A stretch of 64,000 nucleotides of DNA from Azospirillum thermophilum (GCF_003130795.1 NZ_CP029352.1:784001-848000); one strand, 5' to 3'; positions 8,336 through 18,250 are shown, counted from the first letter of the stretch. Numbers and translations: made by a program. Notes: generated by a model from the letters alone, not told the origin.

Positions 8336-10027
8336 ATGCGGTTATCGGATCTGCCGTTGCGCTGGCGCATCGGCTTTCTCGCCATCCTCTCGATCATCGC
8401 GGCCGGGCTGGTCGCGGCGGTCGGCGGCCACTTCGTCAACCGGGCCCTGGTCGAGCAGCGGATGAACAGCGTCCGCTTCATCGCGGAGAGCGGCGGCAGC
8501 ATCGCGGCCCGCTTCCACAAGCTGGCCCAGGACGGGGTGCTGAGCGAGGAGGAGGCGAAGGAGCGCGCCCGCACCGCCATCGGCGCGATCCGCTACAACA
8601 ACGGCGAATATCTCTGGGTCTGGACGTCGCAGATCATCAGCGTGATGCATGCCAACGCCGGCCTGATCGGCAAGAGCGGGGCGGAGATCCGCGACCGCAA
8701 CGGCGTCTACGTCATCCGCGAGGCGGTCCGCGGCGCATTGGCCGATCCGCCGGAATTCGTCCATTACGAGTGGCCGCGGGCCAACGACCCCCAGGGCCCG
8801 ACCTACGAGAAACTCAGCTACTCGGTCCACTTCAAGCCGTGGGACTGGGTGATCGGCACGGGCGTCTACAGCGACGACCTGAAGTCGGCGTTCTTCAGCA
8901 TGATGAGCATCTTCGGCCTGATCGTCGCCGGCGTCGCCTCGTTGGCGCTCCTGCTCGGCTGGGCGGTCGCGCGCAGCGTCTCCGCCCCGCTGTCGCGCGT
9001 GCATGACGTGATGATCCGCTTGGCCGAGGACGACCTGGCCGTCGCGGTCCCGGAGCAGGATCGCCGGGATGAGATCGGCGAGATGGCCCGTACGCTCGAT
9101 GTGTTCAAGGCGAACCTGCTGCGCAACCGACAGATGGAGCAGCATGCCCGCGAGGCCGAGGCCGCGGCGGCCGCGGAAAAGCGCGCCGCCATGCTCCAGG
9201 TCGCCGCGCGGTTCGAAACCCAGGTGGTGACGATCGTGGATGCCGTCGGCCATGCCGCGGGCGAGTTCCAGTCCACCGCCGCCCAGCTCGCCACGACCGT
9301 CGAGGAGGTGAACGGCGAATGCACGGCGGTCGCCGCCGCGTCGGAACAGACCTCCGCCAACGTGCAGACCGTCGCCTCCGCCTCGGAGGAGATGTCCGCA
9401 TCCATCCGCAACCTGTCGGAGCGTGTCGCCAAGGCGGCGCAGCGGTCCCAGGCCGCCTCCGACGGAGCGAAGCGGGCGGAGGAGCAGTTGGAGGCTCTGG
9501 CGAAGGCGATCGAGCAGGTCGACCAGATCGTCACCGCGATCAATGCCGTCGCGTCGCAGACCAATCTGCTGGCGCTCAACGCGACCATCGAGGCGGCAAG
9601 GGCCGGCGAGGCGGGCAAGGGCTTCGCCGTCGTGGCGCAGGAGGTCAAGAACCTCGCGACCCAGACCCACGCGATGACCGAGCAGATCGGCAACCAGATC
9701 GAGGCGGTGAAGACCGCGTCGGAGCGGACCGTCGAGGCGATGCAGACCATCATCGGGCAGGTGGAGGACATCAGCCGCTCCAGCGCCGAGATGGCCGCCT
9801 CCGTCGAACAGCAGAGCGCGGCGACCGGCGAGATCAGCCGCAACGCCCAGCAGGCCGCCGCCGGTACCGCCGAGGTGTCGCGCAACGTCCATGACATCCA
9901 GCGTGCGGAGGAGGAAACCACCGCGGTGACGCAGGAGGTCAAGAAGGCGGCGGATGGGCTGGCCGGTCATGCCGCCATGCTCAAGCAGGCGGTCGACGGC
10001 TTCCTGGCGGATATCCGCGCCGCCTGA
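8336..10027 (+). CDS. Methyl-accepting chemotaxis protein with single Cache-type sensor
   Basis: This is a 563-residue inner-membrane chemoreceptor. It has TM1 at about residues 10-32, a periplasmic domain of ~150 residues with [13 protein letters not shown] and [13 protein letters not shown] (typical of the sCache_2 type that binds small acids), TM2 at about 185-205, a HAMP region ending [17 protein letters not shown], and an MCP signalling hairpin. The hairpin tip reads [20 protein letters not shown] followed by [20 protein letters not shown]. It relays to CheA/CheW. There is no C-terminal CheR-docking pentapeptide; it ends FLADIRAA. Lying just after the ato operon, it may sense short-chain acids, which is inference from position. 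An in-frame opening from 8120 is rejected because it overlaps atoB. Confidence 0.93.
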   Translation: MRLSDLPLRWRIGFLAILSIIAAGLVAAVGGHFVNRALVEQRMNSVRFIAESGGSIAARFHKLAQDGVLSEEEAKERARTAIGAIRYNNGEYLWVWTSQIISVMHANAGLIGKSGAEIRDRNGVYVIREAVRGALADPPEFVHYEWPRANDPQGPTYEKLSYSVHFKPWDWVIGTGVYSDDLKSAFFSMMSIFGLIVAGVASLALLLGWAVARSVSAPLSRVHDVMIRLAEDDLAVAVPEQDRRDEIGEMARTLDVFKANLLRNRQMEQHAREAEAAAAAEKRAAMLQVAARFETQVVTIVDAVGHAAGEFQSTAAQLATTVEEVNGECTAVAAASEQTSANVQTVASASEEMSASIRNLSERVAKAAQRSQAASDGAKRAEEQLEALAKAIEQVDQIVTAINAVASQTNLLALNATIEAARAGEAGKGFAVVAQEVKNLATQTHAMTEQIGNQIEAVKTASERTVEAMQTIIGQVEDISRSSAEMAASVEQQSAATGEISRNAQQAAAGTAEVSRNVHDIQRAEEETTAVTQEVKKAADGLAGHAAMLKQAVDGFLADIRAA

Positions 10028-10084
10028 TCCCGGGGAGTGGGGCCGGACCGTGCCGGTCCCATGGCTCCCCGCCGGTGAGTGCGG

Positions 10085-10489
10085 TCAGTGGCTCATCGAC
10101 TGCACCGCCATACGGCAGGCGTCCTCGCAACTCCGGCAGGCCTCGGCGCAGATACGGCAGTGGTCGTGCATCTGGGCGTGACGCCCGCACTCCTCGGCGC
10201 ACAGGCGGCAGGCGGTGGCGCAGGCCTCCAGCATCGCGCGGATCACCGCCTCGTTGGAGCCGCTGCGGCGGGTGGCGACGGCGCCGGTGGCCGTACAGAC
10301 GTCGGCGCAGTCCATGTTCAGGCGGATGCACTGCACCAGATCCGCGACCTTGTCCTCGCCGAGGCAGGCATCGGCGCAGGTCGTGCAGGTCTGCGCGCAG
10401 TCGTAGCATTCCTCGATGCAGCGGATCAGGGCATCGTTGGTGTTCCCGCGGACATGCGGGTGGGTGCTGATCATCTCCCGGGCGTGCAT
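10085..10489 (-). CDS. Four-helix-bundle copper-binding protein, Csp-like (DUF326 type)
   Basis: The 134-residue protein is packed with regularly spaced Cys pairs: CIEECYDCAQTCTTCADAC, then CIRLNMDCADVC, then CATACRLCAEEC, then CRICAEACRSCEDAC. Counting about 18 Cys, this matches the Csp copper-storage family, whose Cys point into a four-helix bundle and bind many Cu(I). His and Met near both ends could help metal entry. No signal peptide is visible (start MHAREMIS), so it is probably the cytosolic form. It stands alone between the chemoreceptor and the efflux operon; a TGCC-type gap with no clear metal-sensor gene lies nearby. Confidence 0.85.
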   Translation of the reverse strand: MHAREMISTHPHVRGNTNDALIRCIEECYDCAQTCTTCADACLGEDKVADLVQCIRLNMDCADVCTATGAVATRRSGSNEAVIRAMLEACATACRLCAEECGRHAQMHDHCRICAEACRSCEDACRMAVQSMSH

Positions 10490-10584
10490 GGTCGGCCTCC
10501 TGCCGTGTGGTGGACGGCCACCGGCGCGGCGGTCGCTGCCCGACCAACAGGACGGGGCGGCGATGGTTCGCAGGCCGGTCGGCC

Positions 10585-10617
10585 AAAAAGAAACGCGCCC
10601 GGCGGGGGCCGGGCGCG
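10585..10617 (-). terminator. Rho-independent terminator of the tetR-mfp-rnd operon
   Basis: The arms CGCGCCCGGC (10594-10603) and GCCGGGCGCG (10608-10617) are perfect over 10 bp with a 4-base loop. Read leftward, the hairpin is followed at once by TTTCTTTTT (10585-10593). It lies 30 bases beyond the stop of the RND permease gene. Confidence 0.85.
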
Positions 10618-10646
10618 TCGGCAGGCAGGGCGGCCGGCTGTCCGCG

Positions 10647-13600
10647 TCAGGTCATCTCGGTGATCTCCCGGGAGCGGACCGAGCGGCTGACCGCCAGATG
10701 GTTCGTCGCCAGGATCGTGTAGACCGCCGGCAGCACGAACAGCGTGAACAGCGTCCCGATCAGCATGCCGGAGACGATGACGATGCCGATGGAGAAGCGG
10801 CTGGCCGCACCGGCGCCGGATGCCGACAGCAGCGGCACCAGACCGACCACCATCGCCGCGGTGGTCATCAGGATCGGGCGCAGCCGCACCGCGGCGGCAT
10901 GTTCGATCGCGGTCCGGCGGTCCACCCCCTCGTTGATCTGCATCTCGCGGGCGAACTCCACCATCAGGATGCCGTGCTTGGTGATCAGGCCGATCAGCGT
11001 CACCAGGCCCACCTGGGTGTAGATGTTCATGGTCGCCGCACCGATGAACAGCGGCAGCAGCGCGCCGCAGATGGACATCGGCACCGACACCAGGATCACC
11101 AGCGGGTCGCGCAGCGATTCGAACTGCGCGGCCAGCACCAGGAAGATCACCACCAGCGCGAAGACGAAGGTGATGGCGAGCTGGTTGCCCTCGGTCACGT
11201 ACTGCCGCGATTCCGACAGGTAGGCATGGTTGAAGCCGGCCGGAAGCTGGGTCCGCGCCTGCTCCTCCAGGAAGTCCACCGCCTGGCCGATGGTGACGCC
11301 CGGCATCGGCACTGCCGAGAAGGTGGCGGAGGGAAGCTGGTTGTACTTGTTCAGCGCGTTGGGCTCGACGCCGGTTTCGACCGACACGACGGTCGACAGC
11401 GGCACCTGCACCCCGCTGGCCGTGGTGACGTAGAAGCGGGTCAGCTCCTCGCCGGTCAGGCGCTGGTTGCGCGGCACCTGCGGAATGACTTCGTAGGAGC
11501 GGCCGTTGAGGTTGAAGCGGTTGACGTAGTTGCCGCCGACCAGGATGCCCAGCGTGTCGGCGACCGTCTGCATGTTCAGGCCGAGGTCGGCGGCCTTGTT
11601 GCGGTCGATCTTCAGCCGGAAGACCGGGCTGTCGAACTGCAGGTCGCTGTCGGTGACGATGAACATGCCGCTCTTGTTCGCGGCATCCTTGATCCGCTCC
11701 ACCGCGTCGTAGATGGTGCGGTAGTCGCCGGGGCTGCTGATGACCATCTGCACCGGCAGGCCGCCGGTGGAGCCCGGCAGGGCCGGCGGCGACACCAGGA
11801 AGATCTGAACGCCGGTGACGTTGCCCAGTTCGCCCTGCACCAGCGGCTGGAGCTCCTTGGCGGAGCGCTCACGCTCGGCCCACGGCTTCAGGATCATGCC
11901 GGCGAAGCCCTGCGTCAGGGTCGGTATGCCGTTCAGGACGAAGCGGGTGTCGGTCTCGGGGAAGCCCTTGAACGTCTCGTCGATCTGCTTGCCGTAGCTG
12001 TCGATGTAGTCGAGGTTCGAGTATTGCGGCGCCTTGGAGATGCCGAACAGGATGCCCTGATCCTCCTCCGGCGCCAGTTCCGACATGGTGTTGGCGTAGA
12101 GATAGCCGACCGACAGCAGGATGCCGGCGCCGAACAGCAGGGTCGCCGCCCGGTAGGTCAGCGCGTTGGACAGGCGCCGGCCGTACCAGCGGGTCAGCCG
12201 TTCGAAGGTGTGGTCGACGAAACGGGCGAAGCGGCCCTCGTTCATCTCCCTGGTCAGAATCAGCGAGCACATCATCGGCGACAGCGTCAGCGCCACGATG
12301 CCCGAGACGATCACCGACCCCGCGAGGGTGAAGGCGAACTCGCGGAACAGCGAACCGGTCAGGCCGCCGAGGAAGCCGATCGGCGCATAGACCGCCGCCA
12401 GCGTGATGGTCATCGAGATGACCGGCCCGACGATCTCGCGCGCGCCGATGATGGCGGACTGGACCGGGCTCTTCCCTTCCTCCAGGTGGCGGTGGACGTT
12501 TTCCACCACCACGATGGCGTCGTCGACCACCAGACCGATCGCCAGCACCATCGCCAGCAGGGTCAGCAGGTTGATGGAGAAGCCCATCGCCAGCATGAAG
12601 GTGCCGGCGCCGATGATCGACAGCGGGATCGTCACAACCGGGATGACGACCGACCGGAAGGAGCCCAGGAACAGGAAGATCACCACGATGACGATGCCGA
12701 CCGCCTCCAGCAGCGTCTTCACCACCTCGTCGATCGAGGCCTGGATGAAGCGGGTGCTGTCATAGACGATTTCCATCACCACGGAGGGCGGCAGGTTGCG
12801 TTCCAGGTCGGGCACCATCTTGCGGATGTCCGCCACGATGGTCAGCGGGTTGCCGGTCGGGGTGGAGTCGATGCCGATGAAGACGGCCTGCTGGCCGTTC
12901 ATCGAGACGCTGGCGTTGAAGTTCTGGGCGCTCAGCTCCACCGTGCCGATGTCGGGCATCCGCACCAGCGCGCCATCCTTGGCCTTGACGATCATCTCGC
13001 GGAACTGTTCGACGTCGGTCAGGCCGGTGTTGGCGGTGACGTTGGTGATGACGAAGGTGCCCTTCGCCTGTCCGGGGGCGGACTGGTAATTGTTGGCGCG
13101 GATCGCCGCCGCGACGTCGCTGGCGGAGATGCCGCGGGCGGCCATCTTCACCGGGTCGAGCCACAGGCGCATGGCGAAGGTCTGGCCGCCCAGGATCTTG
13201 GCCGAGGCGACCCCCTCCACCGTCGCCAGCATCGGCTGGACGACGCGGGTCAGATAGTCGGAGATGGCGGCTTCGGACAGCTCGGTGCTGGAGAAGCCCA
13301 TGTAGAGGATCGAGGTGGTCTCGCCGGTCGACTTCAGGATGACCGGGTCGTTCGCCTCGCGCGGCAGCTGGTATTTCACCTGCTGCACCTTCGCCATCAC
13401 GTCGGTCATCGCGACGTTGGGGTCGAAGTTCAGGCGGACGTAGACGGTGACGATGCTCTGACCCTGCGTCGAGGAGGAGGTGATGTAGTCGACGCCCTCG
13501 GCCGACGCGACGGCCTGCTCGATGGGCGTCGATATGAAGCCCTGCATCAGGTCGGGCGAGGCGCCGGGGTAGGTGGTGGTGACCGTGATGACGGTGTTCT

Positions 13601-13727
13601 GGAGCTGCGGGTACTGCCGGATCGGCAGTTCCAGCAATGCGCGCGCACCGACCAGCAGGATCAGCAGGCTGACCACCAGAGCCAGGACGGGGCGTCGGAT
13701 GAAGATGTCCGTGAAGGCGGAATTCAT
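10647..13727 (-). CDS. RND efflux permease, HAE-1 family (AcrB/MexB-like)
   Basis: This is a 1026-residue proton-driven inner-membrane exporter. MNSAFTDIFIRRPVLALVVS is TM1, then a large periplasmic domain with YPGASPDLMQ and STPIEQAVASAEGVDYITSS. TM4 carries the proton-relay Asp pair in IGLVVDDAIVVVENVHRHLE. The second half repeats the layout (a large periplasmic loop, then QFESLRDPLVILVSVP and GLVTLIGLITKHGILMVEFA). It partners the adaptor encoded just upstream (16-base gap). The family exports hydrophobic drugs, solvents or bile salts. The heavy-metal CzcA-type Met/Glu pattern is not apparent despite the nearby copper protein. No outer-membrane channel gene is present, so it would use a TolC-like protein from elsewhere. 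Confidence 0.95.
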   Translation of the reverse strand: MNSAFTDIFIRRPVLALVVSLLILLVGARALLELPIRQYPQLQNTVITVTTTYPGASPDLMQGFISTPIEQAVASAEGVDYITSSSTQGQSIVTVYVRLNFDPNVAMTDVMAKVQQVKYQLPREANDPVILKSTGETTSILYMGFSSTELSEAAISDYLTRVVQPMLATVEGVASAKILGGQTFAMRLWLDPVKMAARGISASDVAAAIRANNYQSAPGQAKGTFVITNVTANTGLTDVEQFREMIVKAKDGALVRMPDIGTVELSAQNFNASVSMNGQQAVFIGIDSTPTGNPLTIVADIRKMVPDLERNLPPSVVMEIVYDSTRFIQASIDEVVKTLLEAVGIVIVVIFLFLGSFRSVVIPVVTIPLSIIGAGTFMLAMGFSINLLTLLAMVLAIGLVVDDAIVVVENVHRHLEEGKSPVQSAIIGAREIVGPVISMTITLAAVYAPIGFLGGLTGSLFREFAFTLAGSVIVSGIVALTLSPMMCSLILTREMNEGRFARFVDHTFERLTRWYGRRLSNALTYRAATLLFGAGILLSVGYLYANTMSELAPEEDQGILFGISKAPQYSNLDYIDSYGKQIDETFKGFPETDTRFVLNGIPTLTQGFAGMILKPWAERERSAKELQPLVQGELGNVTGVQIFLVSPPALPGSTGGLPVQMVISSPGDYRTIYDAVERIKDAANKSGMFIVTDSDLQFDSPVFRLKIDRNKAADLGLNMQTVADTLGILVGGNYVNRFNLNGRSYEVIPQVPRNQRLTGEELTRFYVTTASGVQVPLSTVVSVETGVEPNALNKYNQLPSATFSAVPMPGVTIGQAVDFLEEQARTQLPAGFNHAYLSESRQYVTEGNQLAITFVFALVVIFLVLAAQFESLRDPLVILVSVPMSICGALLPLFIGAATMNIYTQVGLVTLIGLITKHGILMVEFAREMQINEGVDRRTAIEHAAAVRLRPILMTTAAMVVGLVPLLSASGAGAASRFSIGIVIVSGMLIGTLFTLFVLPAVYTILATNHLAVSRSVRSREITEMT

Positions 13728-13743
13728 GATGCCGGCCTCCGCC

Positions 13744-14988
13744 TCAGTTCTTCGGCAGGGTCGACGGCGGCACCAGCGGATTGCTTTCCGCCAGCGACAC
13801 GGCCGCCCCGTTGGACAGCTTGAGCTGGCCGGAAATCACCACCCGCTCGCCGGGCTTCAGCCCCTCGCGGATCTCGACCTGGTTCTCCGCCCGGTCGCCG
13901 ACCTTCACCGGCCGGCGGTTGGCGACGAGCTGGTCCTTGCCGTCCTGCGTCTTCTCGCTGCCCACCACGAAGACGGAGTCGCCGTAGACCGTATAGTCCA
14001 CCGCCGTCTCCGGAACCGTCAGGGCGTTGGCGACCGGCGGCAGCACCACGCGCACGTTGGCGAACATGCCCGGCCGCAGCAGGCGCGCGGTGTTGTCCAT
14101 GGTGGCCTGGACCTTGATGGAGCGGGTCTCCGCGCTCACCTGCGGCTCGATGGTGGTGATCTGCGCCTCGAAGTCGCGACCCGTCACCGCGTCGGAGTTG
14201 ATCAGCACCTTCTGCCCGATCGACAGCGCGTTCAGCGTCTGCTCCGGCAGGGTGAAGTTGACGTAGAGCCGCGACAGGTCGGTCAGGGTGACCAGGGTCG
14301 CGCCCGGGCTGACATAGTCGCCGACATTGACCTGCCGGATGCCCAGCTCGCCCTCGAAGGGGGCCTTGATCAGCTTCTGGGCGATGGTCGCCTGGTTGCG
14401 CTTGATGTTCGCGTTGATCTCGTCGAGCTGAGCCTGGTACTGGTCGACGCTGCTCTGCGGCGTCGCCTGGCTGCGCCGCAGGTCGCGGGCACGGTCGAGG
14501 TTCAGCTCGGCCAGACGGGCCTGGGCCTTCAGCGCCAGCAGCTCCGCCTGCTCGGTCGCGTCGTTGAGCTGGACCAGCGGGTCGCCGGCCTTCACGCGGG
14601 CACCGGACTCGAAGGGAATCTGCAGGACGCGGCCGGCCACCTCGGGCGCCACCACGACCTGGCGGCTGGCTGCCAGCGTACCGATGGAGGTCAGGTACTT
14701 CGCCACGTTGCGTACGCTCGCCTCGGCCACCGCCACCGGAGTGGGCGGCGGCTTGTTGTTGGCGAAATAGTCCGAGATCGCCTTGTTCTTGAACGTGTTG
14801 AAGCCGTAGAGCGCAACGCCCAGCAGCCCCAGCACGATGATCGTCACGATCAGCCGGAGGACCAGGGAGCGCCGCCGTGCCGGCGGATGCCCGCCATGGA
14901 CCGGCCGCTGCGGATCGCTGCCGTGCGGGGCACCATAGGAGGTCTGCCGCTCCTTGGCGTCGGCGTTCGGTGGGGTGTCCAGAGTCAC
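13744..14988 (-). CDS. RND efflux periplasmic adaptor (membrane fusion protein)
   Basis: This is a 414-residue HlyD/AcrA-type adaptor. A Pro/Arg-rich cytoplasmic N-terminus leads into one anchor helix (LVLRLIVTIIVLGLLGVALY), then the split lipoyl domain (VVAPEVAGRVLQIPFESGAR and APFEGELGIRQVNVGDYVSP), a helical hairpin (residues ~130-170), and beta-barrel and membrane-proximal domains ending with LKLSNGAAVSLAES. It links the permease to an outer-membrane channel. It lies between tetR and the permease in one leftward operon, 16 bases after tetR. Confidence 0.94.
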   Translation of the reverse strand: MTLDTPPNADAKERQTSYGAPHGSDPQRPVHGGHPPARRRSLVLRLIVTIIVLGLLGVALYGFNTFKNKAISDYFANNKPPPTPVAVAEASVRNVAKYLTSIGTLAASRQVVVAPEVAGRVLQIPFESGARVKAGDPLVQLNDATEQAELLALKAQARLAELNLDRARDLRRSQATPQSSVDQYQAQLDEINANIKRNQATIAQKLIKAPFEGELGIRQVNVGDYVSPGATLVTLTDLSRLYVNFTLPEQTLNALSIGQKVLINSDAVTGRDFEAQITTIEPQVSAETRSIKVQATMDNTARLLRPGMFANVRVVLPPVANALTVPETAVDYTVYGDSVFVVGSEKTQDGKDQLVANRRPVKVGDRAENQVEIREGLKPGERVVISGQLKLSNGAAVSLAESNPLVPPSTLPKN

Positions 14989-15004
14989 GATCGACTACTC
15001 CCGA

Positions 15005-15739
15005 TCATATGTCGTGAATGCTTGAAAAATGCGATGAATGCCCCGAAGGGAAAGCTCCGATTCCGCCGCACCCGCAGGGCTCGGCGGCGGCGCCGGTATG
15101 GTCGGCGATGACGCTGTCGCGCAGCCCGATGCCGCGCAGCACGAACCACAGGGTCTGGCAGGCCAGGGTCTGCCTGTCGCAGCCGTAGGGAACGACGGAC
15201 CGGCCGGGCAGGCACAGGCAGGCCAGCATGTAGCAGAGATGGTCGGCGAGCCAGAGCGCGCTTTCCACGGTCACCGGCCCCTCGACGAGATCGCCGGACG
15301 CCCGCGCCGCGGCGGCTGCGGCGGCGAAGCTCGGCAGGAAGCGGTCCCGCACGCCTTCATAGACCAGCCGCAGGAACTCCCCATCCTCCAGCAGGCTGAG
15401 CAGCCCCAGGCGGATGCGGGCCAGTTCCTCCGGGTTGTTCGGCACCTCGACCACCATGTAGGTGACCAGCGCCCGCACCATCTCCACCAGCGTGGCGGTG
15501 GATGGCGGCAGGGACAGCAGCCGGGCATATTCCGGATCGTCCTCGATACAGGCCAGGAAGATCGCCTGGTAGAGCGAGGCCTTCGACGGAAAATGCTTGA
15601 AGATCAGTGCCTCGGACACACCTGCGGCCTGCGCGATCTCCTTCGTGGTGGTCGCGGCGAAGCCTTTGCCGGCGAACAGCGGCATGGCGGCTTCGATGAT
15701 GGCCTTGCGGCGCGCTCCGCTGTCGAGGCGCGGGGGCAT
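15005..15739 (-). CDS. TetR family regulator of the efflux operon
   Basis: The 244-residue protein has an N-terminal helix-turn-helix (RKAIIEAAMPLFAGKGFAAT, then TKEIAQAAGVSEALIFKHFP) followed by a helical ligand domain. The C-terminus is unusual in being Cys/Gly/His-rich (GCDRQTLACQ, then AAAEPCGCGGIGAFPSGHSS). ATG 15739 is preferred because the protein then begins just before the HTH; an in-frame ATG at 15802 would place the operator within the coding region. It is the first gene of tetR-mfp-rnd, and the perfect inverted repeat 45 bases upstream suggests autorepression of the whole operon. Confidence 0.9.
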   Translation of the reverse strand: MPPRLDSGARRKAIIEAAMPLFAGKGFAATTTKEIAQAAGVSEALIFKHFPSKASLYQAIFLACIEDDPEYARLLSLPPSTATLVEMVRALVTYMVVEVPNNPEELARIRLGLLSLLEDGEFLRLVYEGVRDRFLPSFAAAAAAARASGDLVEGPVTVESALWLADHLCYMLACLCLPGRSVVPYGCDRQTLACQTLWFVLRGIGLRDSVIADHTGAAAEPCGCGGIGAFPSGHSSHFSSIHDI

Positions 15740-15783
15740 TGGTGACGTCCGTCTGCTATGTTTTGTTGAGAAGCCTCTAATAA

Positions 15784-15799
15784 GTGAGTGCTTACTCAC
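15784..15799. promoter_or_regulatory. TetR-family operator
   Basis: GTGAGTGCTTACTCAC is an inverted repeat with perfect 6-bp arms around GCTT, 45 bases upstream of the tetR start. Its size and position are what AcrR/TtgR-like repressors use. Ligand-free regulator would block the tetR-mfp-rnd transcript. Confidence 0.75.
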
Positions 15800-15956
15800 C
15801 AACTGCCGCGTCTTGTATACTCAGGCGGATCGGCTGTCCATAGGCTCTTCGGAAGGGGCGCTTGCGACGGGGAAAGGGCAGGCGCGCGACGGGGCGCGCC
15901 TGCTGAGGGAAGGTTTGGTCGCTGTGGCGGGGCTGGCCGGGACGGTACGCGGGCGG

Positions 15957-17909
15957 TCAGGCCAGCGTGGGCGACAGCCTGTCCCCCGGGGCGGAGGCGA
16001 AGGCGATGGAGTTGCCCCGCATCAGGTTGCCGATGTCGACGCCGCCCGCTCCCAGGACCGAGCCCGGCGAGAAGAGCGGCTCCACGAAGGTGGCGTAACC
16101 GGCGGTCCAGGGCTTTCCGGCGGCGGGCGGCTCGAACTTGAACCACTCCACGGTCTCGTCCTCCCTCCAGGTCGTATAGGCGCCGTACCAGCGGCCGTCG
16201 GCCCCGCGGTCGTCATAGCCGATGACGGGAACCTCGTGATCCGTGGTGCCGTCGGCGTCGGTGTCCACGGTCAGCAGTGCCAGGTGCCCGGCGTTGATCT
16301 GGTCCACCAGCATCGCCCAGGTCGTATCGTCCACCTGCACGGTCCGGACATCGACCGGATGGCCCTTCCACGCCGCATAGGCTTCGAGGCCGGGTTCGAG
16401 GTCCGACAGGTAGGTCGCACCGAAGCCGACCGGATCCGCCGACGTGTTGAGGAAGTCGGCGATGCTGGTGTTGGGGGGCCGCGGCAGGCCGGGAGTGTCC
16501 GGCGTGGGATCGTACTTCTGATTGTGAGCCGGGCTCGAGATCTGGTCCTGCACCTTCACGGTCTGCCGGATGTCCGTCCAGCCCGACGCATCGAAGTAGC
16601 GCGAGTATCCCTGCAGGTCCCAGTAACCGAGCACGCTTCCTACGGCGGTCGGCACGCAGCCGTGATACCAGTCGTAGGCCGGAACCGCGTCGATGACATG
16701 AGGGCCGGCCGAGGCGGTGAAGGAGATGACTCCGGTGGTCGCGAGCTGCGACCGGTCGAAATCGCCGAGCCCGGCCGACAGGACCTTGATGCTGACTCCG
16801 GCCTGCGCGATGCGGATGACGGTGGCGCCGGGGGCGGAGGTCGTGTCGAACTGGACCCGGCCGGCGTCCAGGCCGCTGCCGTTGACGATCAGGGCACGCA
16901 GGTCGATACGGTCGCGGCCGTTGCCCCAGTCGGCGATGACGTCGTTGCCCTCGCCGCCGCCCTGGAACAGGAAGGTGTCGGCTCCGCCGCCGCCGATCAG
17001 CCAGTCGTCGCCAGCCCCGCCTGCCAGCGTGTCGTCCCCGCCCCGTCCGTTGATGGCATCGTTGCCGCCGTTTCCCGCGATCCGGTTGGCGCGGCTGCTG
17101 CCCAGCATGCAGTTGGCGAGGTCGTTGCCGCCGACCGAGAAGGGGCTGGTCCCGCCCTCCTGCACCACCAGATTCTCGACATTGGCGGCGAGCTGGCCGT
17201 TGCCCTGGATGAAGACGGTGTCGACACCCTCGCCGGCGTTCTCTTGGACCAGGTCCTGCGCCGTGGCATTGATCCAGTAGACGTCGTCGCCGGTGCCGCC
17301 GTTCAACCAGTCCTTGTCGCCGTCGTTGCCGGCATAGAGCGTGTCGTTGCCCAGCCCGCCGAGCAGCGTGTCGGTGCCTGTGCCGCCGCCGATGACGTCG
17401 TCGCCGCTGCCGCCGTCGAGAAGGTCGTTGCCGCCACCGCCCCACATCGTGTCGCTTCCGCCGAGGCCGGACAGCGTGTCGTTGCCGGCCCGCCCGTCGA
17501 GCAGGTTCCGGCCGCTGTTGCCGGTCAGCCGGTTGGCGAGCTCGTTGCCGGTTCCGCTGCCGTTGGCCGCCGCCCCGGCCTCCTGCAGCGTCAGATTCTC
17601 CAGGTTGGCGCCGAGTGCCCATGAATATCTGGCGTAGACCGTGTCGGTCCCCTCGCCGGCCGCTTCGACGATCGCATCTTCCGATCCGTTGACCCAGAAG
17701 CCGTCGTCGCCCGGACCGCCGATCAGCCGGTCCGGATCGGCATCGTCCCCGCCATAGAGCACGTCGTTGCCGGCCCCGCCGTCCACCGTATCGGTCCCGA
17801 GCCCGCCGCCCAGCGTGTCGTTGCCGGCCATGCCGTCGATCCACTGCGACCCGGTCTTCCTGAAGATCGTGTCGTTCCCGCTGCTGCCATGAATGCGTTC
17901 GACCGCCAT
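15957..17909 (-). CDS. RTX-repeat protein with C-terminal C39-like cysteine protease domain
   Basis: The 650-residue protein starts directly in hemolysin-type calcium-binding nonapeptides (GGxGxDxLx), seen as GGAGNDVLYGG, GRAGNDTLSGLGGSD, GGSGDDVIGGGTGTDTLLGG, GGAGDDWLIGGGGADTF, with VENLTLQ/VENLVVQ spacers, over residues ~5-340. Residues ~400-640 are a different domain. DWYHGCVPTAVGSVLGYWD places a Cys at ~418, and DHEVPVIGYDD places a His at ~558, the Cys-His pair of a C39/papain-like fold. MAVERIHG is used as start because GGGGGATCCA precedes it. No Sec signal is present; type I secretion would be expected, but no HlyB/HlyD genes are adjacent. Confidence 0.8.
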   Translation of the reverse strand: MAVERIHGSSGNDTIFRKTGSQWIDGMAGNDTLGGGLGTDTVDGGAGNDVLYGGDDADPDRLIGGPGDDGFWVNGSEDAIVEAAGEGTDTVYARYSWALGANLENLTLQEAGAAANGSGTGNELANRLTGNSGRNLLDGRAGNDTLSGLGGSDTMWGGGGNDLLDGGSGDDVIGGGTGTDTLLGGLGNDTLYAGNDGDKDWLNGGTGDDVYWINATAQDLVQENAGEGVDTVFIQGNGQLAANVENLVVQEGGTSPFSVGGNDLANCMLGSSRANRIAGNGGNDAINGRGGDDTLAGGAGDDWLIGGGGADTFLFQGGGEGNDVIADWGNGRDRIDLRALIVNGSGLDAGRVQFDTTSAPGATVIRIAQAGVSIKVLSAGLGDFDRSQLATTGVISFTASAGPHVIDAVPAYDWYHGCVPTAVGSVLGYWDLQGYSRYFDASGWTDIRQTVKVQDQISSPAHNQKYDPTPDTPGLPRPPNTSIADFLNTSADPVGFGATYLSDLEPGLEAYAAWKGHPVDVRTVQVDDTTWAMLVDQINAGHLALLTVDTDADGTTDHEVPVIGYDDRGADGRWYGAYTTWREDETVEWFKFEPPAAGKPWTAGYATFVEPLFSPGSVLGAGGVDIGNLMRGNSIAFASAPGDRLSPTLA

Positions 17910-18250
17910 TGGATCCCCCATCGAACAGCGAAGTGACACCGCGTCCACCGGCACGTTGCACGTTTCGCCGGTGCGACCATCAGAAGATAGCGATGAGGTG
18001 GCAGGATGTTCCGCCTTCTCGTGGCGGTAATTGATCTGTGTCGGCAGATGTACGTTGGAGGTATGGAAGAGAGCTGGTGGGTTGTTCCAATAAAACGCGA
18101 GGAGGGTGATGAAAATGTGTCGTCAGATAATCGGAAATCGGGCCGATGATGCGAAAATCTCGGGGAAAAATTTATGGATCTGAGACATCGTCTTCATGGA
18201 GACGACGCTTCTAAACTATCTTCTTGACTGATGCAGGCCTGCATGATGCC
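17910..18250. other. Gene-free stretch upstream of the RTX gene
   Basis: This stretch is more AT-rich than its surroundings and probably carries the leftward promoter of the RTX gene. It contains TCGTCT-N6-AGACGA (18188-18205) and a perfect 14-base palindrome ATGCAGGCCTGCAT (18231-18244), just past the stop of the hemolysin-III-like gene. The latter may be its terminator, though no T-run follows. No open frame with coding character is seen. Confidence 0.5.

Noticed and set aside
10085..13727. Copper efflux island (Csp-like protein plus RND pump)
   Set aside because: The pump is of the drug-type HAE-1 family and has its own TetR operon with a terminator; no shared promoter or copper regulator is visible.
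10416..13823. 1135-codon plus-strand open frame opposite the RND permease
   Set aside because: Reads as His/Asp/Arg/Gln-rich noise typical of the antisense of a high-GC gene; the minus strand is an unmistakable RND permease.
15597..17624. 675-codon plus-strand open frame opposite the RTX gene
   Set aside because: Antisense artefact of Gly/Asp repeats; no start signal and no motifs.
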